NCBI GenBank assembly: GCA_900549725.1
Contig: URPL01000002.1
Span: forward strand, 62,001 to 126,000
Direction: 5' to 3'
Origin: an uncultured Eubacteriales bacterium
GTDB taxonomy: Bacteria; Bacillota; Clostridia; Oscillospirales; CAG-272
Length of the DNA stretch: 64,000 nt
The notes under the pieces are model-generated. The model was not told the origin of the DNA and did no database searches. It saw only the letters and a program-made list of their open reading frames with translations. Position 1 is the first letter of the stretch; each line of letters begins with the position of its first letter. Positions 52,570 through 61,437 of the stretch are shown here, one piece after another. The position numbers and the translations under genes are program-made.

Positions 52570-53811
52570 ATGAGACTTTATATCGATCCCGGCACGGGAA
52601 GCATGCTGTTTGCCATTCTGATCGGTGTGCTCGGCGCGGGCGTGTATGTGTTCAAGTCGTGGCTGGTGAAGCTGCGGTTTTTGTTCACGGGCGGGAAAAA
52701 GGCGCAGGGCGAGGCAAACAAAAAAATTCCGCTTGCCGTTTTTTCGGACGACAAGCGCTATTTCAGCGTCTTTTATCCCGTTTTGCGCGAACTGGATCGG
52801 CGCGGAGTGGATGTGGAATATCTCACCGCATCGCAGGACGACCCCGCCTTTGCAACGGAGCTGACCCATGTGCACCCGAGCTTTTTGGGCGAGGGGAACC
52901 GCGCCTTTGCAAAGCTGAACTTTCTGCGCGCAAGCCTTGTGCTCTCGACAACGCCGGGGCTTGATGTATATCAATGGAAGCGCTCAAAGGATGTCGACTA
53001 TTATGTACATATGCTGCATGCAGCGAGCGAGGTCGTGACATATCGCATGTTCGGCATCGATTATTATGATGCGGTTTTGCTCTCCGGCGAATACCAAAGG
53101 GCGGATATCCGCGCGCTGGAGCAGCTGCGCTCTCTGCCGGAAAAAGAGATCGAAATGATCGGTATCCCTTATATGGATGAAATGCTTGCGCGGCTGAAAA
53201 ACGATACGCCCCTGCCCCCCCATGAGCGCACGGTGCTCCTTGCGCCCTCCTGGGGCGACAGTGCAATCTTCAAGCGCTACGGAGGCAAGATCATTGATGT
53301 GCTGCTCAAAACGGGCTATCACATTATCGTGCGGCCGCACCCGCAATCGTTCCGCTCCGAAACGGAAATGATCGAAAAGCTCATGGCGGATTATCCCGCC
53401 TCCGAGCAGCTGGAATGGAACCGCGACAATGACAACTACGAGGTGCTGCGCCGCTCCGATATTCTGATTTCCGATTTCTCCGGCGTTATTTTTGATTTTT
53501 GCCTGGTATACGACAAGCCCGTGATTTATACGGATACAAAGTTTGACAAGGGCCCGTATGATGCATGGTGGCTGGACCGTGACCTTTGGACCTTCCGCAC
53601 CCTGCCGACCGTCGGCAAGCAGCTTACCCCGGAAAATATGGATTCCCTGCAGCAGATGATTGAGGAATGCATCACCTCTGCGGAATATGCCGCCGGGCGC
53701 GACCGTGCCCGCGCGGAAACCTGGGAATATATCGGGCAGGGCGCTGTGCGCGCGGCAGACTATCTTGAAAAGAAGCTCGGGGAACTGACCGCGGGAAAGG
53801 AGCAGGCATAA
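52570..53811 (+). CDS. CDP-glycerol:poly(glycerophosphate) glycerophosphotransferase-like (TagB/TagF family)
   Basis: The 413-residue protein begins MRLYIDPGTGSMLFAILIG, with one N-terminal membrane helix, and continues with a GT-B-type fold. Typical TagF-family segments are TTPGLDVYQWKRS, VLLAPSWGDSAIFKRYG, YHIIVRPHPQSF and the nucleotide-binding SDILISDFSGVIFDF with VYDKPVIY. The conserved His residues of TagF (one in RPHP) are present. It would polymerise or prime glycerol-phosphate on the inner face of the membrane. GAAGGAGA precedes the start. Its stop codon directly abuts the ATG of the first YidC-fusion gene, so they form one operon. Other polyol-phosphate transferases are possible. 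Confidence 0.85.
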   Translation: MRLYIDPGTGSMLFAILIGVLGAGVYVFKSWLVKLRFLFTGGKKAQGEANKKIPLAVFSDDKRYFSVFYPVLRELDRRGVDVEYLTASQDDPAFATELTHVHPSFLGEGNRAFAKLNFLRASLVLSTTPGLDVYQWKRSKDVDYYVHMLHAASEVVTYRMFGIDYYDAVLLSGEYQRADIRALEQLRSLPEKEIEMIGIPYMDEMLARLKNDTPLPPHERTVLLAPSWGDSAIFKRYGGKIIDVLLKTGYHIIVRPHPQSFRSETEMIEKLMADYPASEQLEWNRDNDNYEVLRRSDILISDFSGVIFDFCLVYDKPVIYTDTKFDKGPYDAWWLDRDLWTFRTLPTVGKQLTPENMDSLQQMIEECITSAEYAAGRDRARAETWEYIGQGAVRAADYLEKKLGELTAGKEQA

Positions 53812-54975
53812 ATGTCGTTTTTTGAAATTCTCGGCACCGTGCTGATCAAGCCGCTGGAGCTCGTATTTGAAGTCATCTATATGCTTGCGGATAAGATTGT
53901 GGGCAATGAAGGGCTTGCAATCATTGCGCTGAGCGTATGTATGAACATTTTGGTGCTGCCGCTGTATAAGCGGGCGGACGCCATGCAGGCGCAGCAGCAG
54001 CAAACGGAGCTTGCGCTGCACCGCGGCGTGTCCCATATCAAAAAAGTGTTCAAGGGGGATGAGCGTATGCTCATGCTCCAGACTTATTACAGACAAAACA
54101 ACTATAAGCCGACCTATGTTTTGCGCGGAGCAACGTCGCTCCTTCTTGAAATTCCGTTTTTCATCGCGGCATATCGGTTTTTGTCGGGGCTTTCCATTTT
54201 GCAGGGCGTTTCGTTCGGGCCGATTGCGGATCTCGGAAAGCCGGACGGGCTTTTGCATATTGCGGGGCTGACGATCAATCTTCTGCCCATTGTCATGACC
54301 GTTGTCAATCTGATTTCCTGCGTGATTTTCACCAAGGGAAGCCTTGCCAAAACGAAGATTCAGCTGTACGGCATGGCGATCTTCTTCCTGTTCTTTCTTT
54401 ATACCTCGCCGTCGGGCCTTGTGTTTTACTGGACGCTGAACAATGTGTTCTCCCTGGCGAAAACGGCGGTTTATAAGCTGAAATATGCCGATATCACGGT
54501 GCGTATTTTCTGCGCCCTGGCAGGCATCGGCAGCTTTGTCTACGGTTTTTGCTTTTACCCGTATCCCTCCTGGCGCCGACTGATGATGTTTGCGCTGCTC
54601 GGCATTGCGCTGCTTGCGCCGCTTGTGATTTTTGCAGTGAAGAAAGCGATGCAGGGCAAAAAGACAAAGATGCGCACATTGCCGCCGCCGAACAAAAAGC
54701 TCTTTTTCGGGGCGATGGCATATCTTGCCGCGTTTACGGGGCTTTTGATCCCCTCCACCATTATCAAGGCATCCCCGCAGGAATTTGTGGATGTCACGGT
54801 GTTTTACCATCCCGCATGGTATATTGTCAGCGCGGCATGCTTTGCCTTTGGCACCTTTGTTGTCTGGGCGGGAATTTTCTATTGGCTCGCGAGTGAGAGG
54901 GCGAAGATTTTCTTTGAGCGGGGCGCGTTCCTTCTTTGCGGCGCGGTCACGGTCGATTATATGTTCTTCGGCAGG
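53812..54975 (+). repeat. Duplicated 1.16-kb tract, copy A (5' part of fusion gene 1)
   Basis: Bases 53812-54975 match 56646-57809 with only four mismatches found by eye and one amino-acid change (Ile366 to Val). Similarity begins exactly at the start codon and drops sharply after residue ~388. Confidence 0.93.
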
Positions 54976-56583
54976 AATCTCGGCATCATTTCGTCTTCCC
55001 TGCAATATGACCACGGCCTTGTGTTTGCCAAAAAAGAGATGCTGCTCAACCTCGGCGTTTTGTGTTTGGTCGGCATTGCGTTTTATTTCCTGGTACGGTT
55101 TCTTTCAAAGCATTTGCACACGGCTGTGCTCGTCGGAACGGCAGCTCTTTGCTGCATGGGTCTTTTCAATGTGGTCGGGGTGAACAAAACCATTTCGGAA
55201 TATCTTGCCAACGAGCGGCTGAGCGATGAGACCCCGAGCTATACCGTGAGCAAAAACGGCAAAAATGTCATTGTGATGATGGTGGACCGCGGTATTGCCG
55301 CGTATTTGCCGTATCTGTTCAACGAAAAGCCGGAGCTGCAGGAAAAATTTGCGGGCTTTACGGTATATAACAACACGGTTTCCTTCGGAAAATATACGCT
55401 TTTCGGCGCGCCTGCACTGTTCGGCGGATATGAATATACGCCGGCAAAAATCAATGCGCGCTCCGGAGAAAACCTGGTGGATAAGCATAACGAAGCGCTT
55501 TTGATGATGCCGCGGCTGTTCAGCGAGAGCGGATTTCAGGTCACGGTGTTCGACCCGCCGTTCGCGGGATATCAGTGGATTCCGGATATGAAAATTTATG
55601 ATGAATATCCGGAAATCCGCGCGTTTGTGACCAAGGGAACCTTTACCGATCCATCTCTCAAACACGCTGCCATTGAAAATAACCGCCGCAATTTCTTCTG
55701 CTTCGGCATTATGAAGTCTTCCCCGTTGGTGCTGCAGCGCGTCCTGTATGACGGCGGCAATTATAACCGCGGCGGCACGGTCAAAGAGCAAAAAGGCTAT
55801 GACGGCCAGGTTATCACGGGTCCGCATACCGCGCAGGGGCTGACACAGACCTTTATGGACCCGTACAATGCGCTTTGTTCTTTGCCCGATCTGATGCGCG
55901 TGGAGGACAATGCCTCCAACAATCTTTTGGTTTTGTCCAGCGATGTCACGCATGACCCGATCATGCTTCAGGAAGGCGAATATGTTCCGCAGGAAACTGT
56001 GGACAACCGCGAATATGAGGCGCAAAATGCCGATCGTTTCACCGTAAACGGAATCACGCTCGGCATGCTCAACGACAGCTGCTATACGCATTATCAGTGC
56101 AATATGGCGGCGCTTTTGCGCATTGCCGATTGGCTGGATGCGCTGCGTGCTGCGGGGGTATATGACAACACCCGCATTATTATCACCTCCGACCACGGAA
56201 CCAACGGTGGGCAGATTCAGGAGCTGATTCAGAGCGACGGGTTTGACGCGGAGGGGTGCTATCCGTATCTGATGGTGAAGGATTTCGACAGCGATACTTT
56301 CTCCTGGAATGATACCTTTATGACCAATGCTGATGTGCCGACGCTTGCGACAAACGGGCTGATTGCAGAGCCGGTGAATCCGTTTACCGGAAATGCCATC
56401 AATTCCGATGATAAGACTGCGCATGTACAGTATGTGTTCAACTCGGCAAAATACGACCCAAGCATGAACCCGGGCCCCGACACCTTTGTCCCGGGAGATT
56501 GGTACACCGTGCACGACGATATCTGGAACAAGGACAACTGGAAGCTGGCTGCGGTGGATACCGTTTTGACAAGCGAAGACTGA
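53812..56583 (+). CDS. YidC/Oxa1-type insertase domain fused to an LTA-synthase-like phosphotransferase domain, copy 1
   Basis: The 923-residue protein has three parts. Residues 1-~225 resemble YidC/Oxa1: TM1 GLAIIALSVCMNILVLPLYK, the cytoplasmic coiled coil AMQAQQQQTELALHRG, PTYVLRGATSLLLEIPFFIA, and TM helices ending TSPSGLVFYWTLNNVFSL. By hand alignment the groove arginine of YidC corresponds to Asn45 here. Residues ~230-460 are polytopic. Residues ~484-923 are an alkaline-phosphatase/sulfatase-type domain: KNVIVMMVDRG (metal Asp 492), a probable Thr nucleophile in GKYTLFGAPALFGG (Thr 529), SSDVTHDP (His 714) and IIITSDHG (Asp 794, His 795). The last domain is of the kind that transfers glycerol-phosphate in LtaS. 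It immediately follows the glycerophosphotransferase-like gene. The fold assignments are solid by motif; the activity is inferred. Confidence 0.82.
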   Translation: MSFFEILGTVLIKPLELVFEVIYMLADKIVGNEGLAIIALSVCMNILVLPLYKRADAMQAQQQQTELALHRGVSHIKKVFKGDERMLMLQTYYRQNNYKPTYVLRGATSLLLEIPFFIAAYRFLSGLSILQGVSFGPIADLGKPDGLLHIAGLTINLLPIVMTVVNLISCVIFTKGSLAKTKIQLYGMAIFFLFFLYTSPSGLVFYWTLNNVFSLAKTAVYKLKYADITVRIFCALAGIGSFVYGFCFYPYPSWRRLMMFALLGIALLAPLVIFAVKKAMQGKKTKMRTLPPPNKKLFFGAMAYLAAFTGLLIPSTIIKASPQEFVDVTVFYHPAWYIVSAACFAFGTFVVWAGIFYWLASERAKIFFERGAFLLCGAVTVDYMFFGRNLGIISSSLQYDHGLVFAKKEMLLNLGVLCLVGIAFYFLVRFLSKHLHTAVLVGTAALCCMGLFNVVGVNKTISEYLANERLSDETPSYTVSKNGKNVIVMMVDRGIAAYLPYLFNEKPELQEKFAGFTVYNNTVSFGKYTLFGAPALFGGYEYTPAKINARSGENLVDKHNEALLMMPRLFSESGFQVTVFDPPFAGYQWIPDMKIYDEYPEIRAFVTKGTFTDPSLKHAAIENNRRNFFCFGIMKSSPLVLQRVLYDGGNYNRGGTVKEQKGYDGQVITGPHTAQGLTQTFMDPYNALCSLPDLMRVEDNASNNLLVLSSDVTHDPIMLQEGEYVPQETVDNREYEAQNADRFTVNGITLGMLNDSCYTHYQCNMAALLRIADWLDALRAAGVYDNTRIIITSDHGTNGGQIQELIQSDGFDAEGCYPYLMVKDFDSDTFSWNDTFMTNADVPTLATNGLIAEPVNPFTGNAINSDDKTAHVQYVFNSAKYDPSMNPGPDTFVPGDWYTVHDDIWNKDNWKLAAVDTVLTSED

Positions 56584-56594
56584 GACTAAAAACG

Positions 56595-56626
56595 AAAAAA
56601 GCGTCGGTTCCCTCCGACGCTTTTTT
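56595..56626 (+). terminator. Terminator between the two fusion genes
   Basis: AAAAAAGCGTCGG pairs with CCGACGCTTTTTT around TTCCCT and provides a T6 run. It lies 11 bp after copy 1, so expression of copy 2 must depend on read-through or an unseen promoter. Confidence 0.85.
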
Positions 56627-56645
56627 CGGAAAACAGAGGAGAAAA

Positions 56646-57809
56646 ATGTCGTTTTTTGAAATTCTCGGCACCGTGCTGATCAAGCCGCTGGAGCTCGTAT
56701 TTGAAGTCATCTATATGCTTGCGGATAAGATTGTGGGCAATGAAGGGCTTGCAATCATTGCGCTGAGCGTATGTATGAACATTTTGGTGCTGCCGCTGTA
56801 TAAGCGGGCGGACGCCATGCAGGCGCAGCAGCAGCAAACGGAGCTTGCGCTGCACCGCGGCGTGTCCCATATCAAAAAAGTGTTCAAGGGGGATGAGCGT
56901 ATGCTCATGCTCCAGACTTATTACAGACAAAACAACTATAAGCCGACCTATGTTTTGCGCGGAGCAACGTCGCTCCTTCTTGAAATTCCGTTTTTCATCG
57001 CGGCATATCGGTTTTTGTCGGGGCTTTCCATTTTGCAGGGCGTTTCGTTCGGGCCGATTGCGGATCTCGGAAAGCCGGACGGGCTTTTGCATATTGCGGG
57101 GCTGACGATCAATCTTCTGCCCATTGTCATGACCGTTGTCAATCTGATTTCCTGCGTGATTTTCACCAAGGGAAGCCTTGCCAAAACGAAGATTCAGCTG
57201 TACGGCATGGCGATCTTCTTCCTGTTCTTTCTTTATACCTCGCCGTCGGGCCTTGTGTTTTACTGGACGCTGAACAATGTGTTCTCCCTGGCGAAAACGG
57301 CGGTTTATAAGCTGAAATATGCCGATATCACGGTGCGTATTTTCTGCGCCCTGGCAGGCATCGGCAGCTTTGTCTACGGTTTTTGCTTTTACCCGTATCC
57401 CTCCTGGCGCCGACTGATGATGTTTGCGCTGCTCGGCATTGCGCTGCTTGCGCCGCTTGTGATTTTTGCAGTGAAGAAAGCGATGCAGGGCAAAAAGACA
57501 AAGATGCGCACATTGCCGCCGCCGAACAAAAAGCTCTTTTTCGGGGCGATGGCATATCTTGCCGCGTTTACGGGGCTTTTGATCCCCTCCACCATTATCA
57601 AGGCATCCCCGCAGGAATTTGTGGATGTCACGGTGTTTTATCATCCCGCATGGTATATTGTCAGCGCCGCATGCTTTGCCTTTGGCACCTTTGTTGTCTG
57701 GGCGGGAATTTTCTATTGGCTCGCGAGTGAGAGGGCGAAGGTTTTCTTTGAGCGGGGTGCGTTCCTTCTTTGCGGCGCGGTCACGGTCGATTATATGTTC
57801 TTCGGCAGG
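56646..57809 (+). repeat. Duplicated 1.16-kb tract, copy B (5' part of fusion gene 2)
   Basis: This is the partner of the tract at 53812-54975, offset by 2834 bp. The sequences upstream of the two start codons are unrelated, so the left boundary coincides with the ATG. Confidence 0.93.
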
Positions 57810-59405
57810 AGGCTCGGCAATCTCTCGGCAGCGCTGCAGTATGATAAAGGCATGCAGTTTTCAAAGGCGGAAACGCTGCTCAACCTCGGCGTTTTGTGCC
57901 TGGTCGGGATTGCGCTTTATCTCATTGCCGTGTTTTTGCGCAAATATCTTGCCTCTGCCGTGCTCGTATGTGTCGCGGCGCTTTTGTGCATGGGCGGGTT
58001 CAATTTGTTCGGCATTTTCCGTTCCGTCTCCGAAATTCAAACCGTCGGCGATACAAATTCGCCGCATATCACGCTGGATGCAAGCGGGAAAAATGTCATT
58101 GTGCTTATGCTTGACCGCGCAATGAATCTCTATTTGCCCTATATCTTTAACGAAAAACCGCAGCTGCGGGAGAAGCTTGCGGGATTTACGGTTTATGAAA
58201 ATGTCCTTTCCTACGGGCAAAACACCAATTTCTGCACGCCCGCGCTTTTCGGCGGCTATGAATATACGCCTGCCAAGCTCAATGCCCGCCGCTCGGAGCG
58301 CCTGGCGCAAAAGCAAAATGAGGCGCTGCGGGTGATGCCGGTGCTGTTCGGAGAAAACGAGTATCGGGTCACCGTATTTGATCCGAGCTATGCCGGCTAT
58401 CAGTGGATTCCCGATCTTTCGATCTACGACGGCGATAAGAATGTCTCCGCCTATAACCTCAAGGGCACTCTGACCGATCCTGAAATGAAAAAGCAGCTCA
58501 CTGTTAACAATCGCCGCAATTTCTTTTGTTTTTCCGTGATGAAATCCGCGCCGCTGCTTTTGCAAAGAGCGCTCTATGACGGCGGCGGATATAACAGCGG
58601 CTCGGGCGAGGTTGTCGGATACGGCTGGCAGGATGTGAAAAACCTTTATCAGGCGACAGGCATCAGCGCGGCGTTTATGGATTCCTACGAAACACTGAAA
58701 AGCCTTTCTGCGCTGACCCGTGTGACAAACAACGGGCAGAATCAATTCCTGATGATGACAAACGACACCACGCACGACGCAATGCTTTTGCAGGAGGGCG
58801 AGGATTATACGCCGGCGCAGGTTGTGGACAACCGCGACTATGAAGCACAGCATGCGGATCGTTTTTTCCTGGACGGCAAGCAGCTCAAATTCAAAACCGA
58901 GGCTGCGATGGCAAATTATCAGGCAAATGTTGCGGCGCTGCTGCGTCTTGGCGAATGGTTTGATACGCTGCGCGCGCAGGGCGTTTACGACAATACCCGC
59001 ATCATACTCGTTTCGGACCATGGGTTCAACTATAAGCAGCGCGACGATATGCTGCTCTCGGATGGGCTGGATATTGCGGGTTTCTACCCGATTTTAATGG
59101 TCAAGGATTTCGGCAGCACCGAATTTCGGACGGACGAGCGTTTTATGACAAACGCCGATGTGCCCGCGCTTGCCATGGACGGGCTGATCGAAAACCCGGT
59201 GAATCCTTTTACGGGCAATCCGATTAATTCCGACGACAAGACCGCGCATGACCAATATGTGATTCTCTCCTGGGATTGGTCGACTGTCAAAAATAACGGC
59301 AATACTTTTTTGCCGGGGCGTTGGTATGCCGTGCATGACGATGTGCGGCTGCGCCGCAACTGGAATTTGGTTGCAAAGGATGCAGTGCTTGATGAAGAGC
59401 CGTAA
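56646..59405 (+). CDS. YidC/Oxa1-type insertase domain fused to an LTA-synthase-like phosphotransferase domain, copy 2
   Basis: The 919-residue paralogue starts at the ATG at 56646 with AGAGGA upstream. Its first ~388 residues are nearly identical to copy 1. The rest is homologous but diverged, with the same order: a polytopic part, then NVIVLMLDRAMNLYLPYIF, a conserved Thr in GQNTNFCTPALFGG aligned with Thr 529 of copy 1, TNDTTHDAMLL and ILVSDHGFNYKQ. All presumed catalytic positions are kept, so both copies should be active. The diverged catalytic halves suggest different acceptors or modifications. It lies 20 bp after a terminator, with no clear promoter of its own. Confidence 0.82.
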   Translation: MSFFEILGTVLIKPLELVFEVIYMLADKIVGNEGLAIIALSVCMNILVLPLYKRADAMQAQQQQTELALHRGVSHIKKVFKGDERMLMLQTYYRQNNYKPTYVLRGATSLLLEIPFFIAAYRFLSGLSILQGVSFGPIADLGKPDGLLHIAGLTINLLPIVMTVVNLISCVIFTKGSLAKTKIQLYGMAIFFLFFLYTSPSGLVFYWTLNNVFSLAKTAVYKLKYADITVRIFCALAGIGSFVYGFCFYPYPSWRRLMMFALLGIALLAPLVIFAVKKAMQGKKTKMRTLPPPNKKLFFGAMAYLAAFTGLLIPSTIIKASPQEFVDVTVFYHPAWYIVSAACFAFGTFVVWAGIFYWLASERAKVFFERGAFLLCGAVTVDYMFFGRRLGNLSAALQYDKGMQFSKAETLLNLGVLCLVGIALYLIAVFLRKYLASAVLVCVAALLCMGGFNLFGIFRSVSEIQTVGDTNSPHITLDASGKNVIVLMLDRAMNLYLPYIFNEKPQLREKLAGFTVYENVLSYGQNTNFCTPALFGGYEYTPAKLNARRSERLAQKQNEALRVMPVLFGENEYRVTVFDPSYAGYQWIPDLSIYDGDKNVSAYNLKGTLTDPEMKKQLTVNNRRNFFCFSVMKSAPLLLQRALYDGGGYNSGSGEVVGYGWQDVKNLYQATGISAAFMDSYETLKSLSALTRVTNNGQNQFLMMTNDTTHDAMLLQEGEDYTPAQVVDNRDYEAQHADRFFLDGKQLKFKTEAAMANYQANVAALLRLGEWFDTLRAQGVYDNTRIILVSDHGFNYKQRDDMLLSDGLDIAGFYPILMVKDFGSTEFRTDERFMTNADVPALAMDGLIENPVNPFTGNPINSDDKTAHDQYVILSWDWSTVKNNGNTFLPGRWYAVHDDVRLRRNWNLVAKDAVLDEEP

Positions 59406-59441
59406 TGCGAAGGAGAATCAAATCAAAAAAGGAGAAACGGC

Positions 59442-59624
59442 ATGAAAAAGCAGGAAGAACGGTTTGTCAAAACGTTTTCCGAGGGCTCGTCCTTCGGGGA
59501 AATGCGTATGATTTTTGTTGATCGGGAGACCGGTGTGAACTATTTCTTTGTCAAAAGCGGATACGGCGCAGGGCTGACTCCGCTGCTCGATGGCGACGGC
59601 AACCCGGTTATCACAAAGTATTGA
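59442..59624 (+). CDS. DUF6440-family small protein
   Basis: The 60-residue protein reads MKKQEERFVKTFSEGSSFGE and then MIFVDRETGVNYFFVKSGYG and LTPLLDGDGNPVITKY. This closely follows the DUF6440 pattern of a small beta-rich protein whose role is unknown. AAAAGGAGA precedes the ATG. It is 36 bp downstream of the second fusion gene and may be cotranscribed with it. Confidence 0.85.
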   Translation: MKKQEERFVKTFSEGSSFGEMRMIFVDRETGVNYFFVKSGYGAGLTPLLDGDGNPVITKY

Positions 59625-59673
59625 GCGCTTTTGCGCAATGCAACAAAAAACAAGATCCTTTCTGTTTACAAAG

Positions 59674-59712
59674 CAAACGCGCACCGTGAAAGCGGTGCGC
59701 GTTTGTTGTTTT
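59674..59712 (+). terminator. Terminator after the DUF6440 gene
   Basis: CAAACGCGCACCG (59674-59686) pairs with CGGTGCGCGTTTG (59693-59705), followed by TTGTTTTTT. It ends the envelope operon. Confidence 0.88.
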
Positions 59713-59796
59713 TTGAGGAACACGGGATATTGCCGCACGGAAAGAAAAAATACACCCTGCGGTTTGACGGTGCCCTGATTTTTCCGCCCAAAAAGG

Positions 59797-60363
59797 TTAA
59801 GGCTCCATTTGTCTGCCTAAAAACGCCGCTGCGGTCTGAATTAATTTGATTTGTGCCTCCGGTGTCACTGCCCCGCTTTCTTTTTGCGCTGTGCTTTGCG
59901 GGTTATTCACCGCGGCTACGCAGCCGATCACATCCCCCTCCGTGAAAACAGGCATGGCGCATACGGCATAGGTGCCGCTGCGGTTGTCGTCAATGAGCGG
60001 AACGCTTTGCCCGACGCCGCCTTGCGTAAAGAGGGTTCGGCTTTCGATCACACCGTCCAGCTCCGGAGAGAATCGCTTGTCCAAATATTCTTTTTTGGGA
60101 ATGCCAGCCACGGCAATCACGCTGTCGCGATCGCAAACGGCAACGGGGAAGCCACAGGTTTTGTAAAGGCTTTCCGCATACTGCCCTGCAAAATCGACAA
60201 GCTCTCCGATGGGGGAAAATTTTTTGAAAATGACCTCGCCCTCGCGGTCTGTATAAATTTCAAGCGGGTCGCCCTCGCGGATCCGCATGGTTCTTCTGAT
60301 TTCTTTCGGGATCACGACGCGACCGAGATCGTCGATGCGCCGCACAATGCCTGTTGCTTTCAT
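59797..60363 (-). CDS. spoVT: Stage V sporulation protein T (AbrB/GAF regulator)
   Basis: The 188-residue protein starts MKATGIVRRIDDLGRVVIPK, the highly conserved AbrB-type DNA-binding start of SpoVT, followed by a GAF domain (GELVDFAGQYAESLYK...PVAVCDRDSVIAVAG...GCVAAVNNP). SpoVT modulates sigma-G-dependent genes in the forespore and spore germination. AAGGAG precedes the ATG at 60363. It is the only sporulation gene in the window and implies that the organism is, or descends from, a spore former. Confidence 0.95.
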   Translation of the reverse strand: MKATGIVRRIDDLGRVVIPKEIRRTMRIREGDPLEIYTDREGEVIFKKFSPIGELVDFAGQYAESLYKTCGFPVAVCDRDSVIAVAGIPKKEYLDKRFSPELDGVIESRTLFTQGGVGQSVPLIDDNRSGTYAVCAMPVFTEGDVIGCVAAVNNPQSTAQKESGAVTPEAQIKLIQTAAAFLGRQMEP

Positions 60364-60767
60364 TCTGACAAACTCCTTTTCATTGCTCAAGATGCGCAAG
60401 GCGCGTCGGCAGGCATGAAGCGCTGCACGGCGATTTTGCGGTTCTTTGCTGTTAGTATCTGAAAATTTGTCAAAATTATACCGCCGTCATGTTCTTTTTG
60501 GCAAAAATAACGCGGCTGAGACGGCGGCAACAAAAAGCGCGAAAAGCCGCACGGTTCCCACGACATGGGGAGAACGGTACGGCTTTTTCGACACGGTCGT
60601 TCCTATGCGTTAGGACAAAAAAGAAAAGAGAAAAGTTTACGCAGCATGTGGGACAGGATAATGCGCCGATTGGGGTACAAAGTATCAAAATGAAACAGAG
60701 ATGCTTTTTCATAAGGGAGACCGGTTCCCGCTTTGCGCGATCGGGAAAAAGGCTGTTCGCCCCCGAA
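60364..60767. other. Gap upstream of spoVT, no gene recognised
   Basis: Apart from the hairpin at 60542-60588 I see no supported feature. A short leftward frame beginning MKKHLCFILILC looks like a signal peptide but lacks a ribosome binding site and a domain. Confidence 0.4.
60542..60588. terminator. Imperfect stem-loop, probable terminator
   Basis: AAAAGCCGCACGGTTC can pair, with two mismatches, with GAACGGTACGGCTTTT, followed by TC on the + side and by T residues leftward. It lies between the PDZ gene and spoVT, both leftward. Confidence 0.55.
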
Positions 60768-61301
60768 TCATGAGGACGGAGGGAAAATGACATCATAGGT
60801 ATGCTGCGCGTAGTCCTCTTCCGGGAGGGTTGCGGTGACGGTATATCGGTCGCCCGCGCGGCGCCGGTCTGCGATTGCCTTAAAATCCTAAAGGGTCATG
60901 ATCGGTATGCCGTTGACTGCGGTGATAATTGCTCCGACCGGGATTTTTGCAAGTGCTGCGGGCGTATCGGGGCGGACCAGCGTGATATGGATGCCGTTTG
61001 GCGCAGCGGGGGTTTGGCCGGAAGCGGGGCGGAAGGGTTCGCAGCGCAGCCCAAAAGGCGGACGCAGTCGCGCGAGCCGTTGATTGCGTGCGCGGCGAAT
61101 TTTCTTTGTGACGGTGAGAGGGAGAAAAACGCAAAAGAATCCGTCTATCCCGAGTTCAAACAGCCAAAGAAGCACAGAGGCAAAAAAGCTTGCTTCGACG
61201 GGAAGATCGGAACGAAACATGGGGTCTGAGGGAAGAAAAAGGTTGATGATACATGCAGTAAAAATGCCGATCATAAAAATGAGGATGTATAAAGCAACCA
61301 T
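60768..61301 (-). pseudogene. Membrane-anchored PDZ protein interrupted by an in-frame UAG
   Basis: The ATG at 61301 has TTGGAGG six bases upstream. The product starts MVALYILIFMIGIFTACIIN, with two membrane helices (the second near VLLWLFELGIDGFFCVFLPL). The PDZ core follows: LRPPFGLRCEPF, then THITLVR-like GIHITLVRPDTPAAL and VGAIITAVNGIPIMTL. A TAG stop occurs at codon 138 (60890-60888). The same frame then continues DFKAIADRRRAGDRYTVTAT and stops naturally at 60768. GIPIMTL-x-DFKAI is what an intact PDZ would read, probably with Glu (GAG to TAG) at x. It is either a recent nonsense mutation, a sequencing error or a readthrough gene. Confidence 0.72.
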
Positions 61302-61437
61302 GGCAGCCTCCAAGCGCATCAAATTTTTCAAAATTATGGTAACATAAAGCGAAATATTTGTCAAGTGTGGCTGTGTTTTGGCAGGCTGCTTGAAAAAAGG
61401 CGAAAATCGGTCGTTTACAGAGAGGGGAGAGCTGTGC

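Noticed and set aside
52984..55014. Long leftward frames opposite the glycerophosphotransferase and the duplicated YidC modules.
   Set aside because: Antisense shadows. They appear twice only because the DNA below them is duplicated.
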